Origin: Acidimicrobiales bacterium
Lineage (GTDB): Bacteria > Actinomycetota > Acidimicrobiia > Acidimicrobiales > JABEUL01
DNA: 17,800 bases
Reading direction: 5' to 3'
NCBI GenBank assembly: GCA_013044465.1
Contig: JABEUL010000214.1
Coordinates: 1-17,800, forward strand
The translations under genes and the position numbers were made by a program. Positions 7,535 to 16,495 of the stretch are shown here, piece after piece (the first letter of the stretch is position 1; every line of letters starts with the position of its first letter). Below the pieces are notes generated by a model. The model searched no databases. It had not been told where the DNA came from and was given only the letters and a program-made list of their open reading frames with translations.

Positions 7535-7836
7535 CCCTTCATCGAAGACAGATCGTCTGCAGTGGCGCCAAGGCGCTTGCGAAATATTGACACAATGATC
7601 GCCAGACCAACTACTACTTCAGCAGCTGCCACAACGAGCACAAAAAAGACATCTGCTTGCCCACCGACATCTTGGTGTTGTCTGGCAAAGGAGACAAACG
7701 TTAGATTGGATGCATTAAGCATTAACTCGATGCACATCAACATAATCAGTACATTTCTTCGAACGAGCAGCCCAACTACCCCAATTGTAAAAAGTATTGC
7801 ACCTAGTATCACATACCAAGACACTGAAACTGTCAC
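7531..7836 (-). CDS. nuoK: NADH-quinone oxidoreductase subunit K
   Basis: This small three-helix membrane subunit of complex I has 101 residues, the usual length. The two conserved intramembrane glutamates of the proton path are present: Glu37 (MLMCIELMLNASNL) and Glu73 (VAAAEVVVGLAI). The start is GTG at 7836, supported by GAGGAGG at 7847-7841 four bases away. A second in-frame GTG four codons on would be too distant. It overlaps the nuoJ stop by four bases (GTGA), and its own stop overlaps the probable nuoL TTG. Confidence 0.96.
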   Translation of the reverse strand: MTVSVSWYVILGAILFTIGVVGLLVRRNVLIMLMCIELMLNASNLTFVSFARQHQDVGGQADVFFVLVVAAAEVVVGLAIIVSIFRKRLGATADDLSSMKG

Positions 7837-8429
7837 TGTGCCTCCTCAGACTCTAAATCTTCGTCGGACAAAGAAGCCTTATCTATTGCTCCAGGACCTC
7901 CTCCGCCACCTCTTCTCACCAATACGACAGCTCCCATTACTACGATTATCAAGAGAATAGAGGTTACTTCAAAAGGTAGAAGGTAAGTTGTGAATGTGGC
8001 TTCGGCCAAGGACCTTATTCCTGCTGATCCCAATGAAGTTGATCCAACTACTGACATTGAGCCTGAATACCAATGCCCCCATCCAGAAACTCCTATTAGG
8101 GCTAAAACTCCAAGACCTACTAGGAGCGCCGCAATTCTCTGTCCGATCAAGGGCTCTTTCGCCATAGCTTCAACTTTGTCCACACCTAAGAGCATTATTA
8201 CGAACAAGAAAAGCACAACGATTGCCCCGGCATAAACAATTACTTGGACCGCAGCCAAAAAATCAGCTTGCTGTTCAACAAAAAGCACAGCTACTCCAAA
8301 TAGGGTCATAACAAGTGACAAAGCAGCTCTGACTGGGTGCTTGGTCAATACGACACCAAGAGCACCAATGACACAAATTATTGCTGCCAGGAAAAACGTA
8401 AGTTCATCAGGAAATGAGGCACCTATCAT
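7833..8429 (-). CDS. nuoJ: NADH-quinone oxidoreductase subunit J
   Basis: This is a membrane subunit of complex I (198 residues, five predicted helices). The third helix carries the family signature VQVIVYAGAIVVLFLFVIML (61-80), including the Tyr of the pi-bulge segment that gates coupling in known structures. Residues 173-178 are a Gly run (RRGGGGG) and the C-terminus is a short acidic tail (SDEDLESEEAQ). The ATG at 8429 overlaps the nuoI stop as ATGA. GGAGG lies nine bases upstream. Confidence 0.95.
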   Translation of the reverse strand: MIGASFPDELTFFLAAIICVIGALGVVLTKHPVRAALSLVMTLFGVAVLFVEQQADFLAAVQVIVYAGAIVVLFLFVIMLLGVDKVEAMAKEPLIGQRIAALLVGLGVLALIGVSGWGHWYSGSMSVVGSTSLGSAGIRSLAEATFTTYLLPFEVTSILLIIVVMGAVVLVRRGGGGGPGAIDKASLSDEDLESEEAQ

Positions 8430-9106
8430 CTGACACTGCCTCCAAATTCGACCGGAATATGATCAGCTGAGGTATCTCTTAGCAAGAAGTTTCCCGTTGC
8501 CTCGTCATCTCGATTATCACTCTGTCCAGCTTCTGGTGCACGTTTGCCGTAACCGAGCTCGCCTGACCATGAAATAACACCTTCGTACTCGCTGGCTCCA
8601 CCGGGTGCAGTAGCTCTCATCCAACCTGAAGTATGAAGATCTTCATCCTCTCTCCAGTCTTCCCATGGCTGGTGCTTTGGTTTCCCGTCATCATCTACTA
8701 CTAGTTCTTCTTTAGTGTAAATAGCATCTGCCCTAGAAGTAAATGAGAACTCAAACAATTTTGATTCCGTAATAGCTTCAGTTGGACAAGCTTCCACGCA
8801 CATGTCGCAGTGAATGCACCTTAAATAGTTGATCTCGTAGATATACCCATAGCGTTCACCGGGAGATACAGGATGGTCTGGCGGATTGTCTAAACCTCGG
8901 ACATAAATACAATCAGCAGGGCAAACACCCGCACAAAGTTCACATCCAATGCATTTTTCCATTCCATCTTCATACCGATTTAAGACATGTCTGCCATGTA
9001 GTCGCGGAGCTTTAGGGCGTTTTTGATCTGGATAGGAAGTTGTTATACGGGGCTCAAATATCTGCTTAAAACTTACTTTGAATCCACCAAAGAAATTAGA
9101 TGGCAT
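8426..9106 (-). CDS. nuoI: NADH-quinone oxidoreductase subunit I (8Fe ferredoxin)
   Basis: This peripheral-arm subunit carries two [4Fe-4S] clusters (N6a and N6b) that pass electrons towards NuoB. The ligands are Cys52, 55, 58 with Cys62, and Cys97, 100, 103 with Cys107, in two CxxCxxCxxxCP motifs. At 226 residues it is longer than many NuoI proteins. The extra is a polar, Glu/Asp-rich C-terminal region from about residue 130, of the kind found on actinobacterial homologues. The ATG at 9106 overlaps the nuoH stop (TAATG), with GGGGAAG just upstream. Confidence 0.97.
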   Translation of the reverse strand: MPSNFFGGFKVSFKQIFEPRITTSYPDQKRPKAPRLHGRHVLNRYEDGMEKCIGCELCAGVCPADCIYVRGLDNPPDHPVSPGERYGYIYEINYLRCIHCDMCVEACPTEAITESKLFEFSFTSRADAIYTKEELVVDDDGKPKHQPWEDWREDEDLHTSGWMRATAPGGASEYEGVISWSGELGYGKRAPEAGQSDNRDDEATGNFLLRDTSADHIPVEFGGSVR

Positions 9107-10581
9107 TAGTCTTCCCCACTCTTATCTTCATCTTTTTTCCTGACCTTTTTAACCCTATTTTCCGCTTCTCTCATCTCCACAATTTCACTTGCTGGCACTC
9201 CACTTGCAGTTATTCCAACAAGAGGACCAACCCCGACAGGGCCTTTAACTAAAACAGAGCTTTCCTCTTCGCCTTGCGACCTTCCTCTTCTATATGGTCC
9301 ACCGCTAAATCCAGGCAGTTCCATTATCCGGCCACCAGCTAAATCAAGGCTGTCTACATCAAGACGACCGATTTCAGGGGTCACCAATTCTTCCCCCAAG
9401 GATTCGACATGTCTCGCTCTCTCTTTTCCAACCTTAAATGCACGGGACAAAAGAAGTCCCACAATCCCGCATCCAACCACTATTGCCAAAGACCACAAGA
9501 GGGCGTCTTTGATACTTGGAGTCGCCACCAAGGCGCCGAGCACCAAAAGCCACCCGAGTGAAATTGGAATTAGCCACTTCCACCCAAGATCCATTAACTG
9601 GTCGTATCGGAGCCTCGGGAGGGCTGCCCTTACCCAAACGTAACAAAATAAAAATACTAGAGTTTTCCCCGAAAACCAAAGAATTGGCCAAAGCCATGGC
9701 AAGAAGTGGAATCCCGGACCACTGGGCCCACCTAGAAATAACGTCACTGCAACTGCACTCATGGTAATGGTGTTCATGAATTCAGCTAAAAAGAAAAGCG
9801 CAAATCTAATTGATGAATATTCAGTGTGGAAACCACCCACGAGTTCTTGTTCTGCCTCAACTAAGTCAAATGGAGGACGATTTAGTTCCGCAGTGATTGC
9901 AATCATAAAGATTACAAAAGGAACTACACCGGTTCGAAATATATTCCACTTGAATACGGATGCAGCTTGAGAGACAATAATTCCATTTGTTGACAGAGTC
10001 GAGTAGTGGGTACCCGAGACAATGCTGACCAGTACAACTGCAGCAATACTCAAACTTACCGCTGCTTCGTATGAAACCATCTGGGCAGAAGCTCTAACGG
10101 ATCCTACGAGGGGATACTTGGATCCAGAAGCCCAACCAGCAAGCATTAGTCCGTATACAGAAACAGAGGACATCGCCAACAAAAAGAGAACTCCCATAGG
10201 AGGATCGGCAACTTGGAGTTCAAATGTATGGGACGCAATCGTGACGCTGCCCCCAACTGGCACGATGGCAAAAATCAAAAAGGCCGGAATAGTCGAGAGG
10301 TAAGGAGCTAATTTAAATACAAAGCGATCTGACTTTTCAGGGACCAAATCTTCCTTGAAAAACAACTTGATTCCATCGGCCAACGACTGAAGCAAACCCC
10401 AGGGCCCTGCTCGGTTGGGTCCAATTCGGTTCTGCATGTCTGAGATGACTTTTCTCTCAAACCAGATCATAAGCATTACTGCAACCATCAATACAGCAAA
10501 AGCCACAAATACACGAATAAGAACGATTACCACCTCTGCGAGGTGCACGCCATTATTAAAAAGAGGATCTAAACCTATCAA
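9106..10581 (-). CDS. nuoH: NADH-quinone oxidoreductase subunit H
   Basis: This is the membrane subunit that joins the two arms and forms much of the quinone chamber. Signatures include FERKVISDMQNRIGPNRAGPWG (split over residues 41-62) and AELNRPPFDLVEAEQELVGG (231-250), whose acidic residues belong to the path between quinone site and pump. The eight core helices are followed by an extra hydrophobic segment at about 360-382. A charged soluble tail of about 105 residues (388-491) ends KKDEDKSGED. Total length is 491, against roughly 320-450 elsewhere. The start is TTG at 10581, well supported by GGAGG at 10593-10589 seven bases upstream, and overlaps the nuoG stop as TTGA. Confidence 0.96.
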   Translation of the reverse strand: MIGLDPLFNNGVHLAEVVIVLIRVFVAFAVLMVAVMLMIWFERKVISDMQNRIGPNRAGPWGLLQSLADGIKLFFKEDLVPEKSDRFVFKLAPYLSTIPAFLIFAIVPVGGSVTIASHTFELQVADPPMGVLFLLAMSSVSVYGLMLAGWASGSKYPLVGSVRASAQMVSYEAAVSLSIAAVVLVSIVSGTHYSTLSTNGIIVSQAASVFKWNIFRTGVVPFVIFMIAITAELNRPPFDLVEAEQELVGGFHTEYSSIRFALFFLAEFMNTITMSAVAVTLFLGGPSGPGFHFLPWLWPILWFSGKTLVFLFCYVWVRAALPRLRYDQLMDLGWKWLIPISLGWLLVLGALVATPSIKDALLWSLAIVVGCGIVGLLLSRAFKVGKERARHVESLGEELVTPEIGRLDVDSLDLAGGRIMELPGFSGGPYRRGRSQGEEESSVLVKGPVGVGPLVGITASGVPASEIVEMREAENRVKKVRKKDEDKSGED

Positions 10582-13253
10582 CTCTCCACCTCCACCCAGT
10601 GAGCCGATTTTTCTGAATTAGACACAAGTGACCTAACATCTTCTTCAGAAACATTCCAAATTAGAACTACTCCAGATTGGTCAACTCTATTATCTAGAAT
10701 CACTTGCCCAGATACTTTACAGGTCTCACCAGAAATGGAAACTTTCTCACCACTACTAATACCTAGACTTGAGGCAGTCTCAGGATGAATTCTCACTTCC
10801 TGCTCTGGTACTAGGTCACGAAAAAAGAGCGAACTGTCCACGTGGGTCCCTCGATCGAAAAGTTTTCTCGTGACAACAAGTCTCAACGATTTGGCGCCAG
10901 ATGCCGCAGTTTCTGGCTTTGATGTGGTATCACTTTTAATGTCGGATTTCGAAATTAATGAAATAGTTGACCCTATATCTTGTTGTTGTTTTTCATCCGA
11001 GTAAACACCAGGTTCATTTGACGCTCCACTTTTTAGTGGCGCTCCTTGGTGTTCCACGGAAATCAAACCAAGATGGACCATAGGATCACCCTGCTTTCGT
11101 TTGAGCTCTACTTTTGTAGCCTTGACCGGCAGTAAAATACCCTCGTCGACTTCACTGTTAAGAGAAAGAGTAGACCTAAGCCCTTGGTAAGCAGGTGCCA
11201 ATCTAGCAATCTCTTTTGCTATATCATCAAGTGATCCAAACCCAAGATCATCACCTAGTGCGTCGGCTAGTTCGATAGCGATTGCCCAATCCGGCCACGA
11301 GGAACCCGAAGCCGATACTTTCTTGGAGATCCGCGATATTCTTCCTTCAAGGTTTGTGAAGCTTCCTTCTCTTTCAGAATCCATCGAAGCAGCCAGGACA
11401 ATGTCTGCATAGTCGAGCGAAGTGTTTGCCAACGAGTCAACAAAAATCACTGAATCAACCTTGGAAAGTGCTTCCTTGGCTAACTTTGCATCCGGGAAAT
11501 CGGCAATGGGGTCACAACCAAGCAACACTAAAACCTTTATTTTTGATTCAGCCGCTGCATGCAACATTTCCAAAGTGCCCATTCCAGACTTTTCTGGAAC
11601 ACTCCCCCACTGTTTCTTGTAATACTCTTTTGCCGCACCAAAGGTCACTCGGCCAGGTAACAAGTTTGGACTTAGCCCCATATCTAGCGCTCCAAAGATA
11701 TTAGACCTTTTTAAAACCGGCATAAATTTAGCGTTCTTGAAACTTTCTTCAAGTGCCAAAATTCCGGCTTTAAGATCCTCGGTATTTTCAATTGCCGAAG
11801 AATTTGAGTAAATAACAACTAAATCTGGGTTGTTTTCTAGACTCCCTAATGTCTGCGTGGCATTCTTTATCTCTTGGATATCAATCCCTATGCCCTCTCC
11901 AGCATCTTTAGTTCCTTTTATGGAGTCAATTAAGGCTCTAACTCTTGTTCCAAGTTCGCCTGGAACCAAGGGAATGGAAGCCTTGGCAAGATTTGAGAGA
12001 GAGGTCTCATGGGTTGAAAATTCAACCAGATCTATTTTGCCCTCTGCAATTAGTGGTCTTAGCCTCAAAAAAAGTACCGGTGCAATCTCTTTGAGGTCCT
12101 CACCAATAACTATGACCTTTTTTGCTCTACAAGCATCGCCGATGGTCGCTCGAGGAAGACTTAAAACAAGTTCTGCGGGAATACCGTCTCCAAGTTGAGC
12201 ATCTGTATTGTCAGTTGCAACTACTGCTTTGGCAACTTTTGCCCAAGCATATGCGCTTTCATTGGTTAACCTTGCCCCGCCTAAAAATCCAATAGCTTGC
12301 GGGCCGTGAGCAAGTTTCGCCTCTGAGATCAAAGCGGCTGCTTTTTCAAGGGCATCTGACCACGAGACCTCTACCAACTCACCGCTTTCCCTAAGAGATG
12401 GTTCTAAAAGACGAGTTTCACTTCGCATTGCCAGATATCCAAAGCGTCCTTTATCGCACAACCAAGAATGGTTGACGCTGTCAATGTCTATTCCTAAGTG
12501 TCTGACTACCTCATTTGCACTGGATTGCACGGCAACTCTACAGCCAACAGAGCAAAGAGTGCAGGTACTCTCGACTTGTTCCAAATCCCATGGACGTGCC
12601 TTGAATCGATAAGGTGTTGCAGTGAGCGCACCGACTGGGCAAATTTGGACAGTATTTCCCGCAAAGTAAGAGTCAAAGGGTTTACCTGGAAATATTGCTA
12701 CTTCGGTATCTTCCCCACGCCCAAAGAAATCTATAAGAGCTTCGCCTGCAATTTCATTAGCGAATCTTGTGCATCTGGCACACTGTATGCATCTTTCCCG
12801 ATCCAACTCAACCAAAGTTGAAATTGGAATAGGTTTTGCAAAATGTCTTTTCTCCTCTACTTGTCTAGATTCACCTGGTCCATATGCCAGAGTTTGATCT
12901 TGAAGCGGACACTCCCCGCCTTTGTCGCAAACCGGACAGTCAAGGGGATGATTAAGTAGTAAATATTCAAGGACGCCACTTTGAGCCTTTTGGACACTTT
13001 CTGATTCAGTCGATATCTCCATCCCATCAGCCACGGACACAAAACATGCTGGCTGCAAACTTGGTCCTCTGGGAGATGACACTTCAACTAAGCACATTCT
13101 GCACATTCCAACGGGCTTCATTCTGGGGTGATAACAGAACCTGGGTACAAATGCTCCTGCACGCTCTGCTACTTCAATGATTAGCTCACCTGGATCGGCT
13201 TTGACTTCTTTTCCGTCAACTGTTACTGAGATTTTGTCGGCTGCTTCAGGCAT
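10578..13253 (-). CDS. nuoG: NADH-quinone oxidoreductase subunit G
   Basis: This is the largest peripheral-arm subunit, 891 residues from the ATG at 13253. Four Fe-S clusters are visible: [2Fe-2S] N1b at Cys40, 51, 54, 70; His-ligated N5 at His102, Cys106, 109, 115; N4 at Cys155, 158, 161, 205; and the off-path N7 at Cys231, 234, 238, 266. N7 is absent in many lineages. A molybdopterin-oxidoreductase-like domain without catalytic function follows, then a low-complexity linker around residues 755-780 and a C-terminal dinucleotide-binding-like domain. The frame stays open to a GTG at 13295, but MPEAADKISVTVDGKEV is a typical ferredoxin-like NuoG start, so ATG 13253 is chosen. It overlaps nuoF by eight bases. 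Its Shine-Dalgarno is weak, suggesting dependence on nuoF translation. Confidence 0.96.
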   Translation of the reverse strand: MPEAADKISVTVDGKEVKADPGELIIEVAERAGAFVPRFCYHPRMKPVGMCRMCLVEVSSPRGPSLQPACFVSVADGMEISTESESVQKAQSGVLEYLLLNHPLDCPVCDKGGECPLQDQTLAYGPGESRQVEEKRHFAKPIPISTLVELDRERCIQCARCTRFANEIAGEALIDFFGRGEDTEVAIFPGKPFDSYFAGNTVQICPVGALTATPYRFKARPWDLEQVESTCTLCSVGCRVAVQSSANEVVRHLGIDIDSVNHSWLCDKGRFGYLAMRSETRLLEPSLRESGELVEVSWSDALEKAAALISEAKLAHGPQAIGFLGGARLTNESAYAWAKVAKAVVATDNTDAQLGDGIPAELVLSLPRATIGDACRAKKVIVIGEDLKEIAPVLFLRLRPLIAEGKIDLVEFSTHETSLSNLAKASIPLVPGELGTRVRALIDSIKGTKDAGEGIGIDIQEIKNATQTLGSLENNPDLVVIYSNSSAIENTEDLKAGILALEESFKNAKFMPVLKRSNIFGALDMGLSPNLLPGRVTFGAAKEYYKKQWGSVPEKSGMGTLEMLHAAAESKIKVLVLLGCDPIADFPDAKLAKEALSKVDSVIFVDSLANTSLDYADIVLAASMDSEREGSFTNLEGRISRISKKVSASGSSWPDWAIAIELADALGDDLGFGSLDDIAKEIARLAPAYQGLRSTLSLNSEVDEGILLPVKATKVELKRKQGDPMVHLGLISVEHQGAPLKSGASNEPGVYSDEKQQQDIGSTISLISKSDIKSDTTSKPETAASGAKSLRLVVTRKLFDRGTHVDSSLFFRDLVPEQEVRIHPETASSLGISSGEKVSISGETCKVSGQVILDNRVDQSGVVLIWNVSEEDVRSLVSNSEKSAHWVEVES
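10589..10593 (-). promoter_or_regulatory. Ribosome-binding site supporting the TTG start of nuoH
   Basis: GGAGG at 10593-10589 is seven bases before the TTG at 10581, inside the last codons of nuoG. No ATG or GTG with better spacing exists before the conserved N-terminal helix. Confidence 0.75.
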
Positions 13254-14550
13254 AGTTGCATTTCCCGTCTTTGATGTGGGATATGAAATCATCACGAAAC
13301 ATCGTTATTGCGGAGTTGACAGACGAAGGGATTGACGGACCTAATACACAAATAGTTGTCTGCTTGGGTGGCCAAGATAGGCCGGGTGAAATATTGTCAC
13401 AAGCATCTAGGACTAAATCTATGTCTTCCATCCTGCCAGCACCAAATTCGATCCGACGCATGGTTCTTTCAATCCACCCCGAACCTTCACGACATGGTGT
13501 ACATTGCCCACAGGATTCTCTTGAAAAGAACTTGGTTATCCTCCAAGCGGCTCTGACGGGACAAGTAGTTTCATCCATCACCACTACAGACCCTGATCCA
13601 AGCATCGATCCGGCCTGAGCTACCGCATCTTGACTAAGTGGCATATCCATCTCATTTGGACCAAACCAAGGAGCCGACACTCCTCCTGGAATAAAAGCCT
13701 TAAGAGATCTTCCCTTCCTTATTCCTCCGCCTAACTCAGGGTGCTCGATGAGATCTTTAAAGGTGGTCTTTGCCATCTCTATCTCATACCAACCCGGGCG
13801 ATTCACATGACCTGAAAGAGCAAACAAGCGGGTTCCAGCTGATGATCCTTCACCCAAAGCGGCAAAGGCAGCCCCCCCGTTTAACACAATCCAAGGCAAG
13901 TTAGATACCGTCTCCATATTGTTTACCACCGTCGGCTTGCCATAAAGTCCAATTACTGCCGGGAAAAATGGTGGCTTGATTCTGGGGTAGCCTCTTTTCC
14001 CTTCCAAAGATTCGAGAAGTGCAGTTTCTTCTCCACAAATGTAGGCGCCAGCTCCCGGATGAATCACCATATCAAGTGAAAAACCAGAACCAAAAATGTC
14101 GCGGCCCAGTGCTCCATATTCATAAGCTTCGTTTAGTGCGCTTTGAAGTCGTTCGAAACCAAGTGCAAACTCACCTCGGCAAAATATAAAGGCTTGAGTA
14201 ACACCAAGTGCATATGCTGCGATAATTGTTCCCTCAATTATTTGGTGTGGATCTTTTTCAACCAACTCATGGTCTTTAAATGTTGCAGGCTCGCTCTCGT
14301 CGCCATTGATGACCAGATACTTTACAAGATCATTTTTTAGCATCGCCCATTTACGACCGGCTGGGAAACCAGCTCCTCCTCGGCCTAATAAAGATGCGGT
14401 CATTACTTCTGCTGCAACATCTTCTGGATTCATGGACAGAGCTTTTCGAAGTCCAACATATCCACCGTTTGCAAGATAAACCTCAAGAGTATGGCTGTTG
14501 GGAATTCGGAGTCTCCTTGAGACAATCGGGTCAAAGGTGGTTACTGCCAT
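13246..14550 (-). CDS. nuoF: NADH-quinone oxidoreductase subunit F
   Basis: This is the NADH-binding subunit holding FMN and the [4Fe-4S] cluster N3, 434 residues. The glycine-rich GRGGAGFPAGRKW (56-68) and the nucleotide/FMN segment GAGAYICGEETALLESLEG (166-184) are intact. N3 ligands are Cys347, 350, 353 (ESCGQCTPCREG) and Cys401. Just before Cys401, residues about 386-398 (NISPGLSWPPKQT) look expanded relative to the compact loop I recall in E. coli and Thermus homologues. The ATG at 14550 overlaps the nuoE stop (TAATG), with GAGGGGG upstream. Its TGA lies eight bases inside nuoG. Confidence 0.97.
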   Translation of the reverse strand: MAVTTFDPIVSRRLRIPNSHTLEVYLANGGYVGLRKALSMNPEDVAAEVMTASLLGRGGAGFPAGRKWAMLKNDLVKYLVINGDESEPATFKDHELVEKDPHQIIEGTIIAAYALGVTQAFIFCRGEFALGFERLQSALNEAYEYGALGRDIFGSGFSLDMVIHPGAGAYICGEETALLESLEGKRGYPRIKPPFFPAVIGLYGKPTVVNNMETVSNLPWIVLNGGAAFAALGEGSSAGTRLFALSGHVNRPGWYEIEMAKTTFKDLIEHPELGGGIRKGRSLKAFIPGGVSAPWFGPNEMDMPLSQDAVAQAGSMLGSGSVVVMDETTCPVRAAWRITKFFSRESCGQCTPCREGSGWIERTMRRIEFGAGRMEDIDLVLDACDNISPGLSWPPKQTTICVLGPSIPSSVNSAITMFRDDFISHIKDGKCNYA

Positions 14551-15185
14551 TAGTTTGCCCCCTCACTGATTTTCCGTTTTTCATCTCTTTGGGACTTAGC
14601 TGTCTCCATCTCTACGCGCTCGGCAGCAATTTCACTAGGCGAAAGAGCTAGTGGAAACTTTCGATCCACCCGAGACAAAACGCCATGAGACGGAACATCG
14701 TCTCTTAATTTTCCCGCCTTAAGATCATCTAGGAGTTGATCAAATCCCTTATCATCAAGTGGACCAAAAAATCTGTGATTAACCTGCACGCAGGGAGACT
14801 TGTCACACCCGGCCAAGCACTCTGATTCCTCTAAGGTGAATTCACCGTCAGAAGTAGTTCCACCTGCAGATATACCCAACTTTTCCTCGGCATGTTCTAG
14901 AAGTTCCATCGATCCATTTAGCATGCAGGCAATGTTGGTGCAAAGCGCAACCACATGCTTGCCCACGGGCTCTAAGTGCAACATGTCATAAAAACTCGCA
15001 GTTCCACGAACTTCTGCTGGAGTAACGCCTGTTAACTCCGCTATATCTTCCATGGCTTCACTCGTGAGCCATCCGTCTTGACCCTGCGCCATATGGCACA
15101 AAGGAATTAATGCAGACCTCGCCTCTGGGTAGAGTGCAACCACGCTTTTACATTTTTCATATAATTCTTTTGACAAATGAGCCAT
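14550..15185 (-). CDS. nuoE: NADH-quinone oxidoreductase subunit E
   Basis: This thioredoxin-fold [2Fe-2S] subunit (cluster N1a) works with NuoF in NADH oxidation. The four ligands are Cys82, Cys87, Cys123 and Cys127 (CTNIAC and CLAGC), in the family spacing. The N-terminal helical domain contains the conserved VRGTASFYDML-type segment (59-69). At 211 residues it exceeds the usual 160-180 because of a charged C-terminal tail from about residue 160, ending in a Lys/Arg/Glu-rich stretch. The ATG at 15185 overlaps the nuoD stop as TAATG and is preceded by a strong GGGGAGGTGG. Confidence 0.97.
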   Translation of the reverse strand: MAHLSKELYEKCKSVVALYPEARSALIPLCHMAQGQDGWLTSEAMEDIAELTGVTPAEVRGTASFYDMLHLEPVGKHVVALCTNIACMLNGSMELLEHAEEKLGISAGGTTSDGEFTLEESECLAGCDKSPCVQVNHRFFGPLDDKGFDQLLDDLKAGKLRDDVPSHGVLSRVDRKFPLALSPSEIAAERVEMETAKSQRDEKRKISEGAN

Positions 15186-16495
15186 TACCTATCCACCTCC
15201 CCCATAACAGGGTCCACTGAAGATATTATTGCAACTGCATCGGCCATTAATGTTCCAGCCAAAAGAGGCGGCAAGGCCTGCAAGTTCACAAATGACGGAG
15301 CCCTAATATGCATTCGACTTGGTTTTCCAGTTCCGTCTGAAACCATATAACAACCTAGTTCTCCTCTTGGGGACTCGACTGCCACATAGACCTCGCCAGG
15401 CGGAACCCTAATTCCCTCAGTGAAAAGTTTGAAATGGTGTATCAGTGCTTCCATTGACTCATCAATTCGCGCTCTTGGGGGAGGAGTTACTTTGGAATCT
15501 TGCGCTCTGTAGTCTCCGCTTGGCATCTTGTCGAGGATCTGTCTCACTATCCTTATCGACTCCCGAATCTCATTAATTCGAACTGCGTATCTGTCAAAAG
15601 TATCCCCGATGGTGCCTACGACTACATCAAACTCAACTTCGTCATAAGCCAGATATGGCATATTTTTTCTCAAGTCCCACGGAACCCCAGATGCACGGAG
15701 CAGTGGACCAGTGATTGAAAGTGCTACTGCAGTTTCAGCGGCTAAAACGCCTACTCCGTCAACTCTCTTTTTGAAGATAGGTTGGCCTGTAAAGAACTCG
15801 TCGTACTCTATCAAGCGCTTTTCTACGGTTGAGCAAATTATATCAACGTCATCTTCCCAGCCGTCAGGAAGATCTGCAGCGATCCCACCGACTCGTATGT
15901 AGTTGTGGTTCATGCGAAGTCCAGTAGTTTTTTCAAAGAACGAAAGAATCAACTCACGCTCTCTAAAGCCAAAAATCATCATCGTCGTAGCACCCAGGTC
16001 CATGCCATTTGTAGCCAACCACATCAGATGACTCGACATCCTATTCAGCTCGCACATTAGCATTCGAACCCATGTAGCTCGTGGAGGAATCTCAACATGG
16101 AGAAGCGCTTCAGCAGCGAGGGCAAAGACTAATTCATTTGCAAATGGAGATAGGTAATCCATGCGAGTCGTATTAGTTGCACCTTGTGCATAAGTTAGCT
16201 CTTCACCGGTCTTTTCCATCCCTGTATGGAGATAGCCAATTATTGGTTTGCACCGCAGGACTGTTTCTCCCTCAAGTTCGAGCATCACTCGCAGCACTCC
16301 GTGAGTGGATGGGTGCTGAGGACCCATGTTGACAATCATCTTCTCGCCGGGACCAAGGATTGACTCCTCTAGGTCAATATCAACTCCTTCACTTTCTGGA
16401 AGTCTCAATACCGAGGAATGACCAATCGACGATTTCCCCGATGGTCGCGAAGTTTCCTTTAAATCTTCCTTTGCTTCAAGATTTTCATCTGTCAT
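15185..16495 (-). CDS. nuoD: NADH-quinone oxidoreductase subunit D
   Basis: This 49-kDa-type subunit, related to hydrogenase large subunits, forms the quinone-binding site with NuoB. It is 436 residues and not fused to NuoC. The motif MGPQHPSTHGVLRV (57-70) contains the conserved His61 of the quinone headgroup site, and Tyr114 (TRMDYLSP) is the likely partner Tyr. The C-terminus PVMGEVDR is canonical. The first 45-50 residues are a polar, Ser/Glu/Lys-rich extension before the conserved core begins near residue 50. The ATG at 16495 overlaps the nuoC stop as ATGA. The only Shine-Dalgarno-like GGAG is about 13 bases away, so coupling to nuoC is likely. Confidence 0.97.
   Translation of the reverse strand: MTDENLEAKEDLKETSRPSGKSSIGHSSVLRLPESEGVDIDLEESILGPGEKMIVNMGPQHPSTHGVLRVMLELEGETVLRCKPIIGYLHTGMEKTGEELTYAQGATNTTRMDYLSPFANELVFALAAEALLHVEIPPRATWVRMLMCELNRMSSHLMWLATNGMDLGATTMMIFGFRERELILSFFEKTTGLRMNHNYIRVGGIAADLPDGWEDDVDIICSTVEKRLIEYDEFFTGQPIFKKRVDGVGVLAAETAVALSITGPLLRASGVPWDLRKNMPYLAYDEVEFDVVVGTIGDTFDRYAVRINEIRESIRIVRQILDKMPSGDYRAQDSKVTPPPRARIDESMEALIHHFKLFTEGIRVPPGEVYVAVESPRGELGCYMVSDGTGKPSRMHIRAPSFVNLQALPPLLAGTLMADAVAIISSVDPVMGEVDR

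Noticed and set aside
7562..7960. Plus-strand 132-residue frame opposite nuoJ/nuoK, and similar long antisense frames at 11830-12198 and 13256-13618.
   Set aside because: All are fully antisense to clearly conserved nuo genes and show no family features.
13254..13295. Longer NuoG start at GTG 13295 or ATG 13292.
   Set aside because: It would add 14 residues lacking family similarity, has no Shine-Dalgarno, and would deepen the overlap with nuoF to 50 bases.
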